A stretch of DNA of 34,407 bases from the NCBI GenBank assembly GCA_030620115.1, contig JAUXFG010000029.1, positions 1 to 34,407 on the forward strand, given 5' to 3'. Numbering within the stretch: the stretch's first letter is position 1; each line of letters opens with the position of its first letter. A program made the translations under genes and the position numbers. Below the pieces are notes generated by a model. That model saw nothing but the letters and a program-made list of their open reading frames with translations, did not search any database and was not told the origin of the DNA. Origin of the DNA: Candidatus Fermentibacterota bacterium (lineage in GTDB: Bacteria; JAFGKV01). This document shows, piece by piece, positions 1 through 7,442 of this stretch.

Positions 1-90
1 AGTCGTAGGTTGGGTTAGCGCAGCGTAACCCAACAACCCCGGCCAAACCATGAATCGTCGGGTTACGCTTTGCTAACCCGACCTACAGCT
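1..90. repeat. Two copies of a dispersed GGGTTA...TAACCC hairpin repeat
   Basis: Two related imperfect palindromes stand close together. The first (9-34) has arms GTTGGGTTA and TAACCCAAC. The second (57-82) has arms GTCGGGTTA and TAACCCGAC. The short spacers read GCGCAGCG and CGCTTTGC. The same hairpin recurs at 512-537, 5742-5767 and 11137-11162, each time inside a larger cassette. Hairpins of this kind are scattered between genes in many unrelated bacteria. I see no gene in this stretch. Confidence 0.8.
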
Positions 91-96
91 CTCCAG

Positions 97-212
97 CTTG
101 CGCCTTGTTTGGCGGGAGCCATGCTCCCGCCATTGCGTGCTCGGCCGATCGATATCTGCTCATAGCGTACTGATGGATGCCTGATGGAGTGCGCAAGCAT
201 GGCTTGCTTGGG
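97..212 (+). repeat. Dispersed repeat of about 120 bp, copy 1 (other copy at 30337-30475)
   Basis: This stretch matches 30337-30475 in the same orientation. Shared landmarks in order are: a CTTGCGC half-hairpin, a perfect hairpin with arms GGCGGGAGC (111-119) and GCTCCCGCC (123-131) around CAT, the string CGATATCTGCTCAT, a GATGG-rich spacer, and GCGCAAGCATGGCTTGCTTG. The two copies differ by scattered substitutions, so they are old rather than a recent duplication. It is noncoding, with no transposase. Confidence 0.75.
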
Positions 213-254
213 AAAAGCGGCAGCCCCGCGCAGTACGCGGGGCTGCCGCACTCC
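186..254. repeat. Nested multi-hairpin structure
   Basis: An outer pair GGAGTGC (186-192) and GCACTCC (248-254) encloses two internal hairpins. One is GCAAGC-ATG-GCTTGC at 193-207. The other is a perfect 14-bp stem with arms 217-230 and 236-249 around a CAGTA loop. A transcript of this region could fold into a three-way junction. It lies at the right edge of the dispersed repeat starting at 97. I see no coding potential. Confidence 0.6.
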
Positions 255-319
255 AAAGTGGGACGCAGACTGAATGGAGAGTACTCTCTTCCGACCTTAG
301 GGTTCGCGAAGGAACAATT

Positions 320-600
320 TCACATTCTTGCATCCCATCCTTGTCCCGCGCAGTGCACGGGACTACGTGCTCCCGTCTACGCCAAGGCTTCCGTCTACGC
401 ATGACTACGCCGTGACAAGCCGTCGTGGCAGGCCGATGGGCACGGTCCGCCAGCTGGCGGATGCCCCTCCATGGGGGAGGCCTGGGAGCGTCAGGAAGGG
501 GATGGGGGATTGTCGGGTTACGCTACGCTAACCCGACCTACGGGATGCTGTGCGACAAGAATGCGGATTCATTTCTGAGCGAACCCTGAGTGAGAGGTTA
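320..600 (+). repeat. Mosaic intergenic cassette, copy 1 of 3
   Basis: Modules shared with 5590-5890 and 11017-11215 occur in the same order: a CATCCC...CGGGACTACG segment, a GACTACGCCGTGACAAGCC string, the perfect palindrome TCCGCCAGCTGGCGGA (446-461), a GATGCCCCT...GGGGGAG hairpin, TCAGGAAGGGGAT, the GTCGGGTTA hairpin (512-537), TACGGGATG, a GTGCG-CAAGA segment, and a closing GAGCGAACCCTGAG. All three copies are on the + strand and end shortly before a gene or promoter. No open frame here looks real. Confidence 0.75.
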
Positions 601-640
601 CGGGAAGCGAACGTTTCCTCGATGGGGTGATTTATCGGCG

Positions 641-670
641 TTGACATATTCAGTCGAGAAGTCATATTAT
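641..670 (+). promoter_or_regulatory. Sigma-70-type promoter of the toxin-antitoxin pair
   Basis: A perfect -35 TTGACA (641-646) and a -10 TATTAT (665-670) are separated by 18 bases. Transcription would begin near 677, about 70 bases before the toxin start. The site lies just beyond the end of the upstream repeat cassette. It is the clearest promoter in the window. I see no obvious operator palindrome over it, though such pairs usually autorepress. Confidence 0.65.
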
Positions 671-745
671 GTATGACCCAGTGCAATATTGGGAATCAGT
701 TCTGTTCCATGTTGCCGGGGAGATGCAGCCGGGCCGGAGGTGACC

Positions 746-1024
746 TTGCGGATATCCGATTTTGAATGGGATGATGGGAACGCCTTGCATCTTGAGCTTG
801 GCCACGGCATTGCACCTGAGGAGGCCGAAGAGGTCTTTGCCAGCAGACCTTTCTTTCGGCGTACGAAGAAGGGGCACTACGCAGTCTTTGGCGCCACGTC
901 TGCGGGACGCTACCTTGCGATCGTCTTTGAACTGACACCGGGAGGGGTCGCCGGTCCCATCACGGGATGGGACATGAGCGGAGCAGAGATCAGATATTAC
1001 TCCAAGCGGAGGCCGCAACGATGA
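746..1024 (+). CDS. BrnT-like (DUF497) toxin of a toxin-antitoxin pair
   Basis: This is a 92-residue basic protein whose opening ISDFEWDD matches the FEWD start of BrnT, a RelE-fold ribonuclease toxin. An EEAEEVF helix follows, then RRTKKGHYAVFG and GRYLAIVFE, which occupy the places of the family's beta strands, and a closing RYYSKRR. I chose TTG at 746 because GGAGG at 736-740 sits five bases upstream. GTG at 740 overlaps that site, and the open frame continues back to 689. The region between EWDD and GHGI departs from the usual BrnT N-K-HG pattern, so this is a divergent member. It overlaps the antitoxin gene by four bases (ATGA). The toxin-first order is typical of brnTA. Family assignment is moderately sure; catalytic activity is inferred. 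Confidence 0.7.
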   Translation: MRISDFEWDDGNALHLELGHGIAPEEAEEVFASRPFFRRTKKGHYAVFGATSAGRYLAIVFELTPGGVAGPITGWDMSGAEIRYYSKRRPQR

Positions 1025-1314
1025 AGGAGTCCAAGACACCATCACAAGACTGGGCGCATTACTACGATGCTCGTGGCATCCTCAGCGATCTAACCGAGGA
1101 GGAGATCGAGCTCAGTTTGGTTGAGCAGCTTCGGGAGGACATCCGTTCAGGCAAGCGGCGTCGCAAGCTCAAGAACATCACCCTCAAGATTGATCCCCTC
1201 CAGATCCAAGCCATCAAGAAGCTCGCCACCCTGAAATCGATGCCCTATCAGACCCTCATCAGGCACTGGCTGGCTGAGGACATCAGAAAGGAGCTTGATC
1301 TGGTCGCGAAGTAG
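1021..1314 (+). CDS. BrnA/CopG-like antitoxin
   Basis: This 97-residue protein starts at ATG 1021, which overlaps the toxin stop as ATGA, indicating translational coupling. The N-terminal part is acidic (DLTEEEIELSLVEQL) and would bind the toxin. The C-terminal part carries the ribbon-helix-helix signature ITLKIDPLQIQAIKKLA followed by MPYQTLIRHWL, typical of the CopG-like DNA-binding domain of BrnA and COG3514 antitoxins. A basic stretch SGKRRRKLKN precedes it. By family precedent it would neutralise the preceding toxin and repress the promoter at 641-670. An earlier in-frame ATG at 967 lies within the toxin gene and would add residues not typical of the family. The pair is followed by more than 500 bases of repeats, so it stands alone. 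Confidence 0.8.
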   Translation: MKESKTPSQDWAHYYDARGILSDLTEEEIELSLVEQLREDIRSGKRRRKLKNITLKIDPLQIQAIKKLATLKSMPYQTLIRHWLAEDIRKELDLVAK

Positions 1315-1327
1315 GGGTTCGGGGATT

Positions 1328-1395
1328 TCTCAACAAGTCCGTGCGATATTGGGAAAATCCCCTTTGGTTCCCCTTTGCGAAAGGGGACAGCCGGA
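1328..1395. repeat. Degenerate copy of the MITE-like element at 19245
   Basis: The left end TCTCAACAAGTCCG (1328-1341), the following GTGCGATATTGG, and the internal palindrome AATCCCCTTTGG...CCCTTTGCGAAAGGGGA match 19245-19332. The right terminal repeat is reduced to CCGGAC near 1391. This therefore looks like a decayed copy. The internal CCCCCTTT/AAAGGGGG arm pair is a widely dispersed motif in bacterial genomes. Confidence 0.6.
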
Positions 1396-1880
1396 CACAC
1401 TTATCACTGGGAGTGTTTAGAGGAGCATCTTGACATTGAGCAAACGTCCAACATCGAACATCGAACATCGAAGTTCGGAGGGGAAGAGGGGAGAATTCCG
1501 GATAAGGACTTTGGGAAATCGACGAAGCTCCTGCCAAAGCTCCCGACGAAGTTTGTGGAGGAGTGGGAAGTTCGGGATCCCGCGGCGGACGCGGGATTCG
1601 AGACTAAGTTTATGAGGAGGAGAGAGCGGAGGAACTGCTGAACTGGGAAGCGGAGGACTGCGGGATTCGACGAGGCTCCCGCCGAAGTTCCCGATGAAGT
1701 TTTTGGGGGAAAGGGAGCGGAGGACAACATTGAACATCGAACATTCAACATCGAACGTCGAAGTTTGGAGGGGAGGAGATGGGGGGGAAGTTCGAGATCC
1801 CGCGTCCGCCGCGGGATTCGGGACGAAGTTTTGGGGACGAGGAAAGGGAAGTTTGGGGTGAAGTTTCGGGTTAGGGAATC
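1396..1880. repeat. Purine-rich degenerate repeat tract with AACATCGA runs and inverted-loop hairpins
   Basis: This strand is strongly G/A-rich. AACATCGA-type runs occur at about 1448-1475 and 1726-1765. Degenerate blocks of GACGAAGTTT and GGGATTCG alternate between them. Two hairpins share the arms ATCCCGCG/CGCGGGAT (1577-1597 and 1797-1817), but their five-base loops are GCGGA and TCCGC, reverse complements of each other. Open frames here change with repeat phase and look like composition artefacts. I see no gene; the XDH operon leader must lie at the right end of the tract. Confidence 0.65.
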
Positions 1881-1898
1881 AATCCAGAAGGAGGTTTC

Positions 1899-2762
1899 AT
1901 GAATAGCGTGCGATATGAACGGCCGACGAGCATTGCCGAGGCATGTGATCTCCTTGAGGCGGAGCCCAATGCAACGGTGTTGGCAGGGGGTACGGACCTT
2001 GTGGTCGCTATGCGCGGGGGGCGCGAAGTGAACCTCCTGATTGATATCAAAGGAATCCCTGAGCTGGAGAGGTTGGAGTTTGCTCCGGATGGTGAGTTGA
2101 CGATTGGGGCGTGTGTGATTCTCCAGCGACTGGCGGATGAATCGGCAATCAAGAAGCAGTATCCTGGTCTTGCGGAAGCGGCCGGCATGGTGGGGTCGTA
2201 CCAGGTGCGAAACCGGGCCACTATAGGCGGGAATTTGAGTAATGCTTCCCCATGCGCCGATACCGCTCCTCCTCTTCTCGTATTGGGTGCGCATATGACG
2301 ATCGTGAGCGCGAAAGGGGAAAGGAGTTTGGCTCTCCATGATTTCTTCCAAGGCGTGAAGGAGACAGCTCTTCTGTCTGGGGAGATCGTAAAATCCGTGG
2401 TTGTACCTTCCTCATCCCGGGTTTTTCGTACCGCCTTCTTCAAGATACAACGCATCCAGGGGCATGACTTGGCGCTGTTGAGCGTGGCAGGGGCGTACTC
2501 ACCGGAACAAGGGGAGTTTCGCTTGGCAGTTGGCAGCGCGGCTCCTACGCCCGTCCTGATGCCGGCGATTCAAGGGATTTCTCCATCAAACAATATCGAT
2601 GAGGTGGGGGAGCGGCTGGCCGACAAGGCGCTTTCGGCCATCAGTCCCATCGATGATGTTAGGGCCTCGGCGGAGTATAGGCGAGAGATGACAAGAGTCC
2701 TGTGCAGACGGTTGGCGCGGACGCTGCTCCAAACGGAGGAGGGAGGATGTTTTGCTGCGTGA
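1899..2762 (+). CDS. Xanthine dehydrogenase family, FAD-binding subunit (YgfM/CoxM type)
   Basis: This 287-residue protein is the FAD-carrying medium subunit of a molybdenum hydroxylase. It passes electrons from the 2Fe-2S clusters to an acceptor. The two FAD motifs of the PCMH-type fold are present: VLAGGTDL at residues 27-34 and TIGGNLSNASPCADT at 108-122. Length and architecture match CoxM, XdhB and YgfM proteins. ATG 1899 is fixed by AAGGAGG at 1888-1894. The 3' end overlaps the next gene by 11 bases, so the two are coupled and probably form one heterodimer. Gene order (FAD subunit, then fused Fe-S/Mo subunit) equals E. coli ygfM-xdhD. The substrate is not fixed by this subunit. Confidence 0.92.
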   Translation: MNSVRYERPTSIAEACDLLEAEPNATVLAGGTDLVVAMRGGREVNLLIDIKGIPELERLEFAPDGELTIGACVILQRLADESAIKKQYPGLAEAAGMVGSYQVRNRATIGGNLSNASPCADTAPPLLVLGAHMTIVSAKGERSLALHDFFQGVKETALLSGEIVKSVVVPSSSRVFRTAFFKIQRIQGHDLALLSVAGAYSPEQGEFRLAVGSAAPTPVLMPAIQGISPSNNIDEVGERLADKALSAISPIDDVRASAEYRREMTRVLCRRLARTLLQTEEGGCFAA

Positions 2763-5580
2763 AATAACCCTCACAGTCAACGGTGAGAAGAGTAGACTCG
2801 CGGTCCCGGCGCATCGAACGCTCCTGCAGTTGCTCAAGGGAGACCTTCATCTCACGAGCATCAAGGAGGGGTGCGGCATAGGCGAATGTGGCGTTTGCAC
2901 GGTGATCATGGACGGAAAGCCGGTGAACTCGTGCTTGATTCTTGCAGTGGAAGCGGACGGTTCTGATATCGTTACGGTTGAAGGGGAGTCGTCCGGTGAC
3001 CTGCTCTCGGACCTCCAGCAGGCGTTTCTGGATTTCGGCGCGATTCAATGCGGTTTCTGCACACCGGGGATGCTCATGTCGGCAAGAGCCCTATTGGATC
3101 GCAATCCCGCCCCTACCCGAGCTGAGATTGTCGAGGCCTTGGCAGGCAATCTTTGCCGTTGTACCGGGTATGAACCGATCATTGATGCGGTGGAAGCGGT
3201 AGCAAAGGCCGGGAAAGGGAAATATGAGGCTGCCGATGCCATAGAAGCTCCTTACGTGGGTGGTTCCAGCCGGCGTCTTGACGGCGTGGCCAAAGTCACC
3301 GGAAGTGCGGTATTTGTTCACGACATGGTTCTGCAGGGCATGCTGCACGCTCGGATCAAGGTGTCTCCCCACGCTTCGGCGAGGATCGTAGGTATCTCAA
3401 CTGAAAGCGCCGAGGCAATGGAAGGCGTCAAAGCTGTTCTGGTGGGGCGTGATCTGAAGGAGAAGGTCGGGCTCTACATGCAGGACAAAGACATTCTTGC
3501 ACGGGACAGAGTTAGGTATCAGGGAGAGGCTGTTGCCGCGGTGGCTGCCGAGACTGTTGAGCAGGCTGCTGCGGCATGCGAGGCGATCCTCGTAGAGTAC
3601 GAGGTTCTTTCCCCGGTGTTGAATGTTGATCAGGCACTAGAAGACGGGGCAAGCCTCGTGCATGAGGATCTGGGGGACTACTCCTGGATGGAAGGGGTCT
3701 TTTTCCCGAAACCCGGCACTAATATCGCGCACCACCAGAAGATCAGGAAAGGCGACGCGGAAGAGGGATTTCGTGAAGCCGACTTAGTGACCGAGTACGA
3801 GTTTGAGAATCCGCCGGTTCAGCATGTGCCCATGGAGACTCATACCGCGATAGTGCAGGCATTGCGGGGCGGTGAGGTCGACATCATCACTTCGGCTCAA
3901 TCACCGTACACTGTCCGTAATCTGTTTGCCCATACATTCAGTATCCCCCATTCCAAGATTCGAGTTCGCGTGCCATTTGTGGGAGGAGGGTTCGGAGGGA
4001 AAGCCGGGATACATCTCGAGCCGTTGGTCTATTGTCTGTCGAAGAAAGCCAACTGCAGACCAGTGAAGATGATTTGCACGCGGGAAGAGGAGTTTTCGAC
4101 TCTTCCGTCGCGTCAGGGTCTGAAGACATGGATCAAGACCGGCGCGACAAAAGATGGGCGAATCACTGCCTTAGATATCCGGTACCTATGGGACGCCGGG
4201 GCCTACGCCGACTATGGTGTGAACATCGGTAGGGCCGCGGCATACTCTGGCGCCGGCCCGTACTCCATCCAAAACTGCAAGATTGATTCCCTTGTCGTAT
4301 ACACAAACAAGGTTTTCGGAACCGCCTATAGAGGGTTCGGGCACTTGGAAGTGCTCTGGGCAGTGGAACGCAACATGGATCTGGTTGCAAAGAAATTGGG
4401 CCTGGACCCTTACGAGTTTCGCATGAAGAATCTCCTCGCGATCGGTGATACGACCATAACGGGAGAGCTGTTCACCTCCGGTCATGGGAAACCGGACAAG
4501 TGCCTGGAACTCGTGGCCAAAGAGATCGGCTGGTTTGATCGCAAACCGTCGCCTTCTGAGGGAGCGAAGGTGAGTGGGAAGGTTCGCGGTCTCGGACTCG
4601 CCATGCTTCACAAAGCCCCGGCTATGCCGACCTTCACTTCATGCTCGGTGGTTCTCAAACTCAATGAGGATGCCTCGGCAACTCTCCTGGTGAGCGGCGT
4701 CGACTATGGGCAGGGAACATACACGGCATTGGCCCAGATTGCGGCGGATGAACTCAAGGTCCCGCTGGATATGATCCGCGTTCCGTGGGAAAGCGACACT
4801 GACTTCACGCCGTATGATTGGCAGACCGTGGCCAGCAGGTTCTCTGTCATGGGAGGGAACGCAACTATCGAAGCTGCCCGCGACTGTCTCAAGCAGATAC
4901 GTCAGACAGCAGCAGAGGTTCTTCATGCACCGGAAGATCATCTGGTGTGCGAGGACTCCAGGGTTTATGTAAAGGGGTGTCCGGAAAGGTTCATAGAGTA
5001 CAAGAATCTCGCTTTGGGCTACACGTATCCCAACGGAAATGCCATTGGAGGCCCCATCATAGGCCGAGGCAGGTATATAGCCCATGGATTGACCAATCTC
5101 GACCCTGAAACCGGGCAGGGACTGCCGGCTTTGAACTGGACGTACGGCGCCCATGCTCTGGAACTCGAGGTTGACACCGAAACCGGGGAACTTCGTATCA
5201 TCAGGATTGTTTCTAGTTTCGATGTTGGGAAGGTGCTGAATGAGCAGCAATGCCGGGGACAGGTTATGGGAGGCGTTGTGCAGGGAGTTGGTTCCGCATT
5301 ATCTGAGAAGTTTGTGTTCTCGCAAGAGGGTCGTTTCCTCAATCCGACACTAACCGACTATAAGATCCCCACGACAAAGGACATACCTGTTTCAATGTCT
5401 CAATTCTTTCTGGAGACTCCTCATCCGGAAGGCCCCTACGGAGCACGCGGAGTGGCCGAGCATCCGATGATTTCGGTGCCAAGTGCAATCGGCAATGCTC
5501 TGGCACAGGCTACTGGCGTTGAATTATTCGAGCTTCCATTGGATCCCGAACGTGTTTATTTCGGGCTCGTGAGGGAATAA
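2752..5580 (+). CDS. xdhD-like: Fused 2Fe-2S and molybdopterin subunit of a xanthine-dehydrogenase-family hydroxylase (XdhD-like)
   Basis: This 942-residue protein hydroxylates an N-heterocycle, probably a purine. The N-terminal domain binds the first 2Fe-2S cluster through Cys41, 46, 49 and 61 and the second through Cys100, 103, 135 and 137 (QCGFCTPGM and GNLCRCTGY). From about residue 170 onward is the aldehyde-oxidase-type molybdopterin domain, with GGGFGGKAG, TAYRGFGHLE and, near the C terminus, GPYGARGVAEHPM. The Glu in that last motif occupies the place of the family's catalytic Glu. Small and large subunits are separate in most bacterial enzymes; the fusion matches E. coli XdhD (YgfN, 956 aa). 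The start is TTG 2752, behind GGAGGAGGGAGGA. Linkage to AllFGH homologues argues for a purine or ureide substrate; hypoxanthine, xanthine or another heterocycle cannot be told apart here. Confidence 0.92.
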   Translation: MLREITLTVNGEKSRLAVPAHRTLLQLLKGDLHLTSIKEGCGIGECGVCTVIMDGKPVNSCLILAVEADGSDIVTVEGESSGDLLSDLQQAFLDFGAIQCGFCTPGMLMSARALLDRNPAPTRAEIVEALAGNLCRCTGYEPIIDAVEAVAKAGKGKYEAADAIEAPYVGGSSRRLDGVAKVTGSAVFVHDMVLQGMLHARIKVSPHASARIVGISTESAEAMEGVKAVLVGRDLKEKVGLYMQDKDILARDRVRYQGEAVAAVAAETVEQAAAACEAILVEYEVLSPVLNVDQALEDGASLVHEDLGDYSWMEGVFFPKPGTNIAHHQKIRKGDAEEGFREADLVTEYEFENPPVQHVPMETHTAIVQALRGGEVDIITSAQSPYTVRNLFAHTFSIPHSKIRVRVPFVGGGFGGKAGIHLEPLVYCLSKKANCRPVKMICTREEEFSTLPSRQGLKTWIKTGATKDGRITALDIRYLWDAGAYADYGVNIGRAAAYSGAGPYSIQNCKIDSLVVYTNKVFGTAYRGFGHLEVLWAVERNMDLVAKKLGLDPYEFRMKNLLAIGDTTITGELFTSGHGKPDKCLELVAKEIGWFDRKPSPSEGAKVSGKVRGLGLAMLHKAPAMPTFTSCSVVLKLNEDASATLLVSGVDYGQGTYTALAQIAADELKVPLDMIRVPWESDTDFTPYDWQTVASRFSVMGGNATIEAARDCLKQIRQTAAEVLHAPEDHLVCEDSRVYVKGCPERFIEYKNLALGYTYPNGNAIGGPIIGRGRYIAHGLTNLDPETGQGLPALNWTYGAHALELEVDTETGELRIIRIVSSFDVGKVLNEQQCRGQVMGGVVQGVGSALSEKFVFSQEGRFLNPTLTDYKIPTTKDIPVSMSQFFLETPHPEGPYGARGVAEHPMISVPSAIGNALAQATGVELFELPLDPERVYFGLVRE

Positions 5581-5589
5581 CTTCGCATT

Positions 5590-5890
5590 TTGACATTCCA
5601 TCTTCATCCCGCCGTCGGCGGGACTACGCCTCCCGTCTACGTTTGACTACGCCGTGACAAGCCGGTGGGCACGGTCCGCCAGCTGGCGGATGCCCTACAT
5701 TGGGGGGAGACCTGGGAGCCTCAGGAAGGGGATAGGGGATTGTCGGGTTACGCTCCGCTAACCCGTCCTACGGGATGCTGGGGGGCACGGCATGCCGTGC
5801 CCCTACATGAGGGAGAGCAAATCTGTGCGCCAAGACTGCGGATCCCGCGCAGTACGCGGAACTCGATGTAGCTTGTTTATGAGCGAGCCC
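5590..5890 (+). repeat. Mosaic intergenic cassette, copy 2 of 3, with an inserted 22-bp palindrome
   Basis: The 323-base gap between the XDH and allF-like genes is almost entirely this cassette. Modules: hairpin CCCGCCG-T-CGGCGGG (5608-5622), GACTACGCCGTGACAAGCC, palindrome TCCGCCAGCTGGCGGA (5675-5690), TCAGGAAGGGGAT, the GTCGGGTTA hairpin (5742-5767), an extra perfect palindrome at 5782-5803 (arms GGGGCACGGCA/TGCCGTGCCCC), GTGCGCCAAGACTGCGGAT, CCGCGCAGTACGCGG, and the closing GAGCGAGCCCTAAGGAG. The last module supplies the ribosome binding site of the next gene. No coding sequence is seen. Confidence 0.75.
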
Positions 5891-5903
5891 TAAGGAGAGC
5901 ACT

Positions 5904-7442
5904 GTGAACAGAATCGTTATTGTACGTAAAGACTGCTATTACGACTCGGTGCTTCTTTTGCGGATCTCCCGGGAGGTTGAGGCCTCGTCAGGCGTTGTTG
6001 ACGCAGTAGTAGCCATGGCCACTCCGCAAAACAAGGAACTACTCAAAGATGCAGGCTATTCGGCTCCTTTGTTGGATAGTGCCGGACCAAATGATCTGGT
6101 GATTGCAGTACAGGCCGAGAATGTCCCACAGGCAAAGATAGAGCAGATGGTTGCCAATTTGCTGACTGGAGGGAGGGCCGGCGAAGAGCTTGAACACCGG
6201 CCGGCAACACTGGCGGCAGCAGTTTGTGAAGAGCCTGACGCGAATCTCGTCCTTATTTCGGTTCCAGGAGAGTACGCGGCGCGTGAGGCTCGTCTGGCGC
6301 TTGCTCAGGGACTTCATGTGATGATTTTCTCTGACAATGTTTCCTTGGAAAACGAAGTGGCCCTGAAGGAGGAAGCTGTTCGGAAGGGGTTGCTTTGCAT
6401 GGGACCTGACTGCGGGACCGCAATCATCAACGGCAAACCATTGGCTTTTGCCAATGTGATTCGACCCGGATCCATTGGGGTCGTAGGCGCCAGCGGGACC
6501 GGGATTCAGGAGGTGACGTGCTGTATTCACCGCCTCGGTGGAGGCATCACCCAAGCCATCGGAACCGGAGGTCGTGATCTGTCGGATGAGGTCGGTGGCA
6601 AGATGACGCTCATGGGCATAACTGCCCTGGCCGAGGACCCGGAGACCGAAGTAATAGCCGTTGTTTCCAAGCCGCCCGCCTCGCGGGTTGCGGAGCAAGT
6701 CGTTCTCGCTCTACAGCACACCGGCAAGCAATGCGTTGTTCACTTCGTGGGTGAGCCTCCCCGAAAGGAGAAAAACGAAGGCGGCGTTGTCTTCGCAAGC
6801 TCGCTGGCTGGAACAGCAGAGGAAGCCTGCCGATTGGCCGGTGTTCCGATTCCCACTAATCTTGGGTTGGAGCATGATAGCGCTCTTGTGGAAGAACTTG
6901 CGGAACTTGTTTCACCTGGGGCCAAGCTCCTGGGTCTTTTCTGCGGCGGCACAACCGCCCATGAGGCTCTTTCGCTATTCACGCGGCATGGCTTTGAGAT
7001 TTTGTCGAATCTCTATGAGGATGGCCCCCTCCGTGTGGACGACACGCGGCATGAAAGCGCCCATGTCATCCTGGACCTTGGAGCGGATGAGTTCACCGCC
7101 GGGCGTCCCCATCCTATGATAGATCCTGTGCTCCGAAATGAGCGTCTCGAGATAGAGATGAGTGATCCTTGGGTGGGTCTGCTTCTGTTTGATCTAATCC
7201 TCGGATACGGGTCGCACGACGATCCTGCCTCGGTTTTAGCCCAGGGTGTCCATCGAGCGCGAGAACTGGCTCGAGAACACGAAAGGAAGATTGTCGCGGT
7301 GGCGTCGATAACCGGTACTCCCGCCGATCCTCAGGGCTACGACAGGCAGCGGCGTCGTTTGGAAGATGCGGGAGTTGTCGTGATGCCGGATAACCTCAGG
7401 GCCGCGGCCCTTGTTGCTGCGATGCTTAGGAGGGTTGTCTGA
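5904..7442 (+). CDS. allF: FdrA/AllF-like subunit of oxamate carbamoyltransferase
   Basis: This 512-residue protein has a succinyl-CoA-synthetase-like fold. Motifs shared with E. coli FdrA (AllF) include MGPDCGTAI (166-174), GVVGASGTGIQEV (192-204) and IGTGGRDLSDEVGG (219-232). AllF, AllG and AllH together form the enzyme that phosphorolyses oxalurate to oxamate and carbamoyl phosphate in E. coli allantoin catabolism. The start is GTG 5904, six bases after AAGGAG (5892-5897), which lies at the very end of a repeat cassette. The stop overlaps the next gene (TGATG), so AllF and AllG are coupled. The C-terminal half (GLFCGGTTAHEAL, AHVILDLGADEFTAGRPHPM) is full length. The role is by homology; older annotations call it acyl-CoA synthetase FdrA. 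Confidence 0.88.
   Translation: MNRIVIVRKDCYYDSVLLLRISREVEASSGVVDAVVAMATPQNKELLKDAGYSAPLLDSAGPNDLVIAVQAENVPQAKIEQMVANLLTGGRAGEELEHRPATLAAAVCEEPDANLVLISVPGEYAAREARLALAQGLHVMIFSDNVSLENEVALKEEAVRKGLLCMGPDCGTAIINGKPLAFANVIRPGSIGVVGASGTGIQEVTCCIHRLGGGITQAIGTGGRDLSDEVGGKMTLMGITALAEDPETEVIAVVSKPPASRVAEQVVLALQHTGKQCVVHFVGEPPRKEKNEGGVVFASSLAGTAEEACRLAGVPIPTNLGLEHDSALVEELAELVSPGAKLLGLFCGGTTAHEALSLFTRHGFEILSNLYEDGPLRVDDTRHESAHVILDLGADEFTAGRPHPMIDPVLRNERLEIEMSDPWVGLLLFDLILGYGSHDDPASVLAQGVHRARELAREHERKIVAVASITGTPADPQGYDRQRRRLEDAGVVVMPDNLRAAALVAAMLRRVV

Noticed and set aside
1440-1770. CRISPR array
   Set aside because: The AACATCGA units are short, directly adjacent and irregular. There are no unique spacers of constant length and no cas genes.
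1404-2351. 315-codon - strand frame over the repeat tract and start of the FAD-subunit gene
   Set aside because: Half is translated repeat and half is antisense to a well-supported gene.
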